DNA of 5,776 nucleotides from the NCBI GenBank assembly GCA_964600225.1, contig CAZRIT010000085.1, forward strand, positions 1 through 5,776, read 5' to 3'. The position numbers and the translations under genes are program-made. Shown in pieces: positions 5,400 through 5,776 of the stretch. Origin of the DNA: CAZRIT01 sp964600225 (GTDB lineage: Bacteria; Bacillota; Clostridia; Christensenellales; CAG-138). The first letter of the stretch is position 1; each line of letters begins with the position of its first letter. The notes beneath the pieces are model-generated. The model was given only the letters and a program-made list of their open reading frames with translations, was not told where the DNA came from and searched no databases.

Positions 5400-5615
5400 G
5401 TGGCCTATGTAGACATTCCAAAGGACTTGACGCGGGTTAAAACCAAAGTCATGTTCAACCTGACGAAACGACAGATACTTTCATTCGGCAGCGGGGCGCT
5501 CATCGGCGTACCGCTGTTTTTCCTTGTCAAAGGACACATCCCGACCAGTGCGGCGGCGCTCATTATGATCATCGTCATGCTCCCGTTCTTCATGCTGGGC
5601 ATGCCTAATCGTTGA
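5400..5615 (+). CDS. PrgI-family conjugation membrane protein, truncated
   Basis: GTG start at 5400, eight bases after AAAGGAG (5385-5391). The protein begins AYVDIPKDLTRVKTKVMFNL, followed by TKRQILSFGSGALIGVPLFFL, the signature of PrgI proteins (PF12666). These are small membrane parts of the type IV conjugation machine in Tn1549-like and other Firmicute elements, encoded just before the VirB4-type ATPase. Two membrane segments are visible (residues about 26-43 and 49-68). Family members are about 100-130 residues and continue after the second helix with a cytoplasmic tail (usually Y/F-E-K-x-G-Q-P). Here the frame turns to Pro-Asn-Arg and stops at residue 71, where foreign DNA begins. It is therefore probably a broken gene, and the VirB4 gene expected downstream is absent from the window. 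Confidence 0.8.
   Translation: MAYVDIPKDLTRVKTKVMFNLTKRQILSFGSGALIGVPLFFLVKGHIPTSAAALIMIIVMLPFFMLGMPNR
5598..5606. other. Joint between PrgI gene and an oppositely oriented XRE gene
   Basis: The sequence reads GGC ATG CCT. To the left it is PrgI (FFMLGM) on the plus strand; to the right it is an XRE-type regulator on the minus strand (AQRLG). Both proteins lose their expected continuation here, so this is a breakpoint for both genes. The 8-base palindrome GGCATGCC (5598-5605) lies at the joint. Confidence 0.6.
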
Positions 5616-5683
5616 GCTAGTTTTTCTTGGGACAAATGCTTACTTGTTCGCAAAGACTTCAATTTATTACCAAAGTCAACCAA
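5604..5683 (-). pseudogene. N-terminal fragment of an XRE-type helix-turn-helix regulator
   Basis: The minus strand encodes VDFGNKLKSLRTSKHLSQEK followed by LAQRLG, the first helices of a HTH_3 (Cro/C1-type) DNA-binding domain (LRxxKxLSQExLAxxLG). A full domain would continue with the recognition helix (xxxxISxxExG), but at 5598-5606 the frame enters the antisense of the PrgI gene. I start it at TTG 5683, seven bases after GAGGTG; GTG at 5692 is an alternative without a clear ribosome site. Composition is AT-rich (37% GC at 5641-5700). The fragment is too short to bind DNA. Confidence 0.6.
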
Positions 5684-5776
5684 TATGAACACCTCGCTCT
5701 CGCAATGAGTGTACCTTCGTTGCAGTTCTCATTTGGTGCTATTTTGTATCCATTTTGTTGACTTTTCTTCGGAATA

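Noticed and set aside
5405..5692. Minus-strand open frame of 95 codons as one complete gene
   Set aside because: Only its first part (HTH start) is protein-like; the rest is the antisense of the PrgI gene, so it is recorded as a truncated XRE fragment.
1..5776. Insertion sequence or transposon ends at the joints
   Set aside because: No transposase-like frame, no terminal inverted repeats and no target duplications were seen at any of the four joints.

Overview
The window looks like DNA from a Gram-positive anaerobe of the Clostridia, inferred from the strong Shine-Dalgarno sites, the PrgI-type conjugation protein, the YefM/RelE-like pair and the style of the proteins. It is a mosaic. GC-rich blocks (65% GC at 1141-1200, 70% at 4261-4320, 55% at 5521-5580) meet AT-richer blocks (43% at 361-420, 33% at 4441-4500, 37% at 5641-5700), and the changes fall inside reading frames.

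Layout. 1-1971 (+): one open frame, entering from the left edge, that joins a Ser/Thr-rich fragment of a HerA/DUF87-like ATPase to a MATE exporter lacking its first helix. 1972-2220: gap with a possible gene remnant and small inverted repeats. 2221-2946 (+): flavodoxin-fold oxidoreductase with a four-cysteine motif. 3036-3067: bidirectional terminator shared with the convergent GNAT acetyltransferase at 3087-3674 (-). 3749-4675 (-): a complete chloramphenicol acetyltransferase-type protein with about 90 foreign N-terminal residues, perhaps from a restriction enzyme. 4752-5322 (+): Phd/YefM antitoxin and RelE/ParE toxin with a clear promoter and terminator. 5400-5615 (+): PrgI-family conjugation membrane protein, cut short where it runs head-on into the first part of an XRE-type regulator read from the opposite strand (5604-5683, -).

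The main point is the set of four novel joints: about 528-537 (an apparent in-frame loss of the Walker A segment inside the ATPase), 675-684 (ATPase to MATE), about 4406-4420 (AT-rich fragment to CAT) and 5598-5606 (PrgI to XRE). The three joints inside same-strand proteins all keep frame. The AT-rich fragments (ATPase, possible nuclease, XRE regulator) are the kinds of genes found in defence islands or mobile elements. The GC-rich genes look like chromosomal accessory genes and part of an integrative conjugative element. This may be real illegitimate recombination or a chimeric assembly; sequence alone cannot decide. No rRNA, tRNA, CRISPR array or intact insertion sequence was seen.
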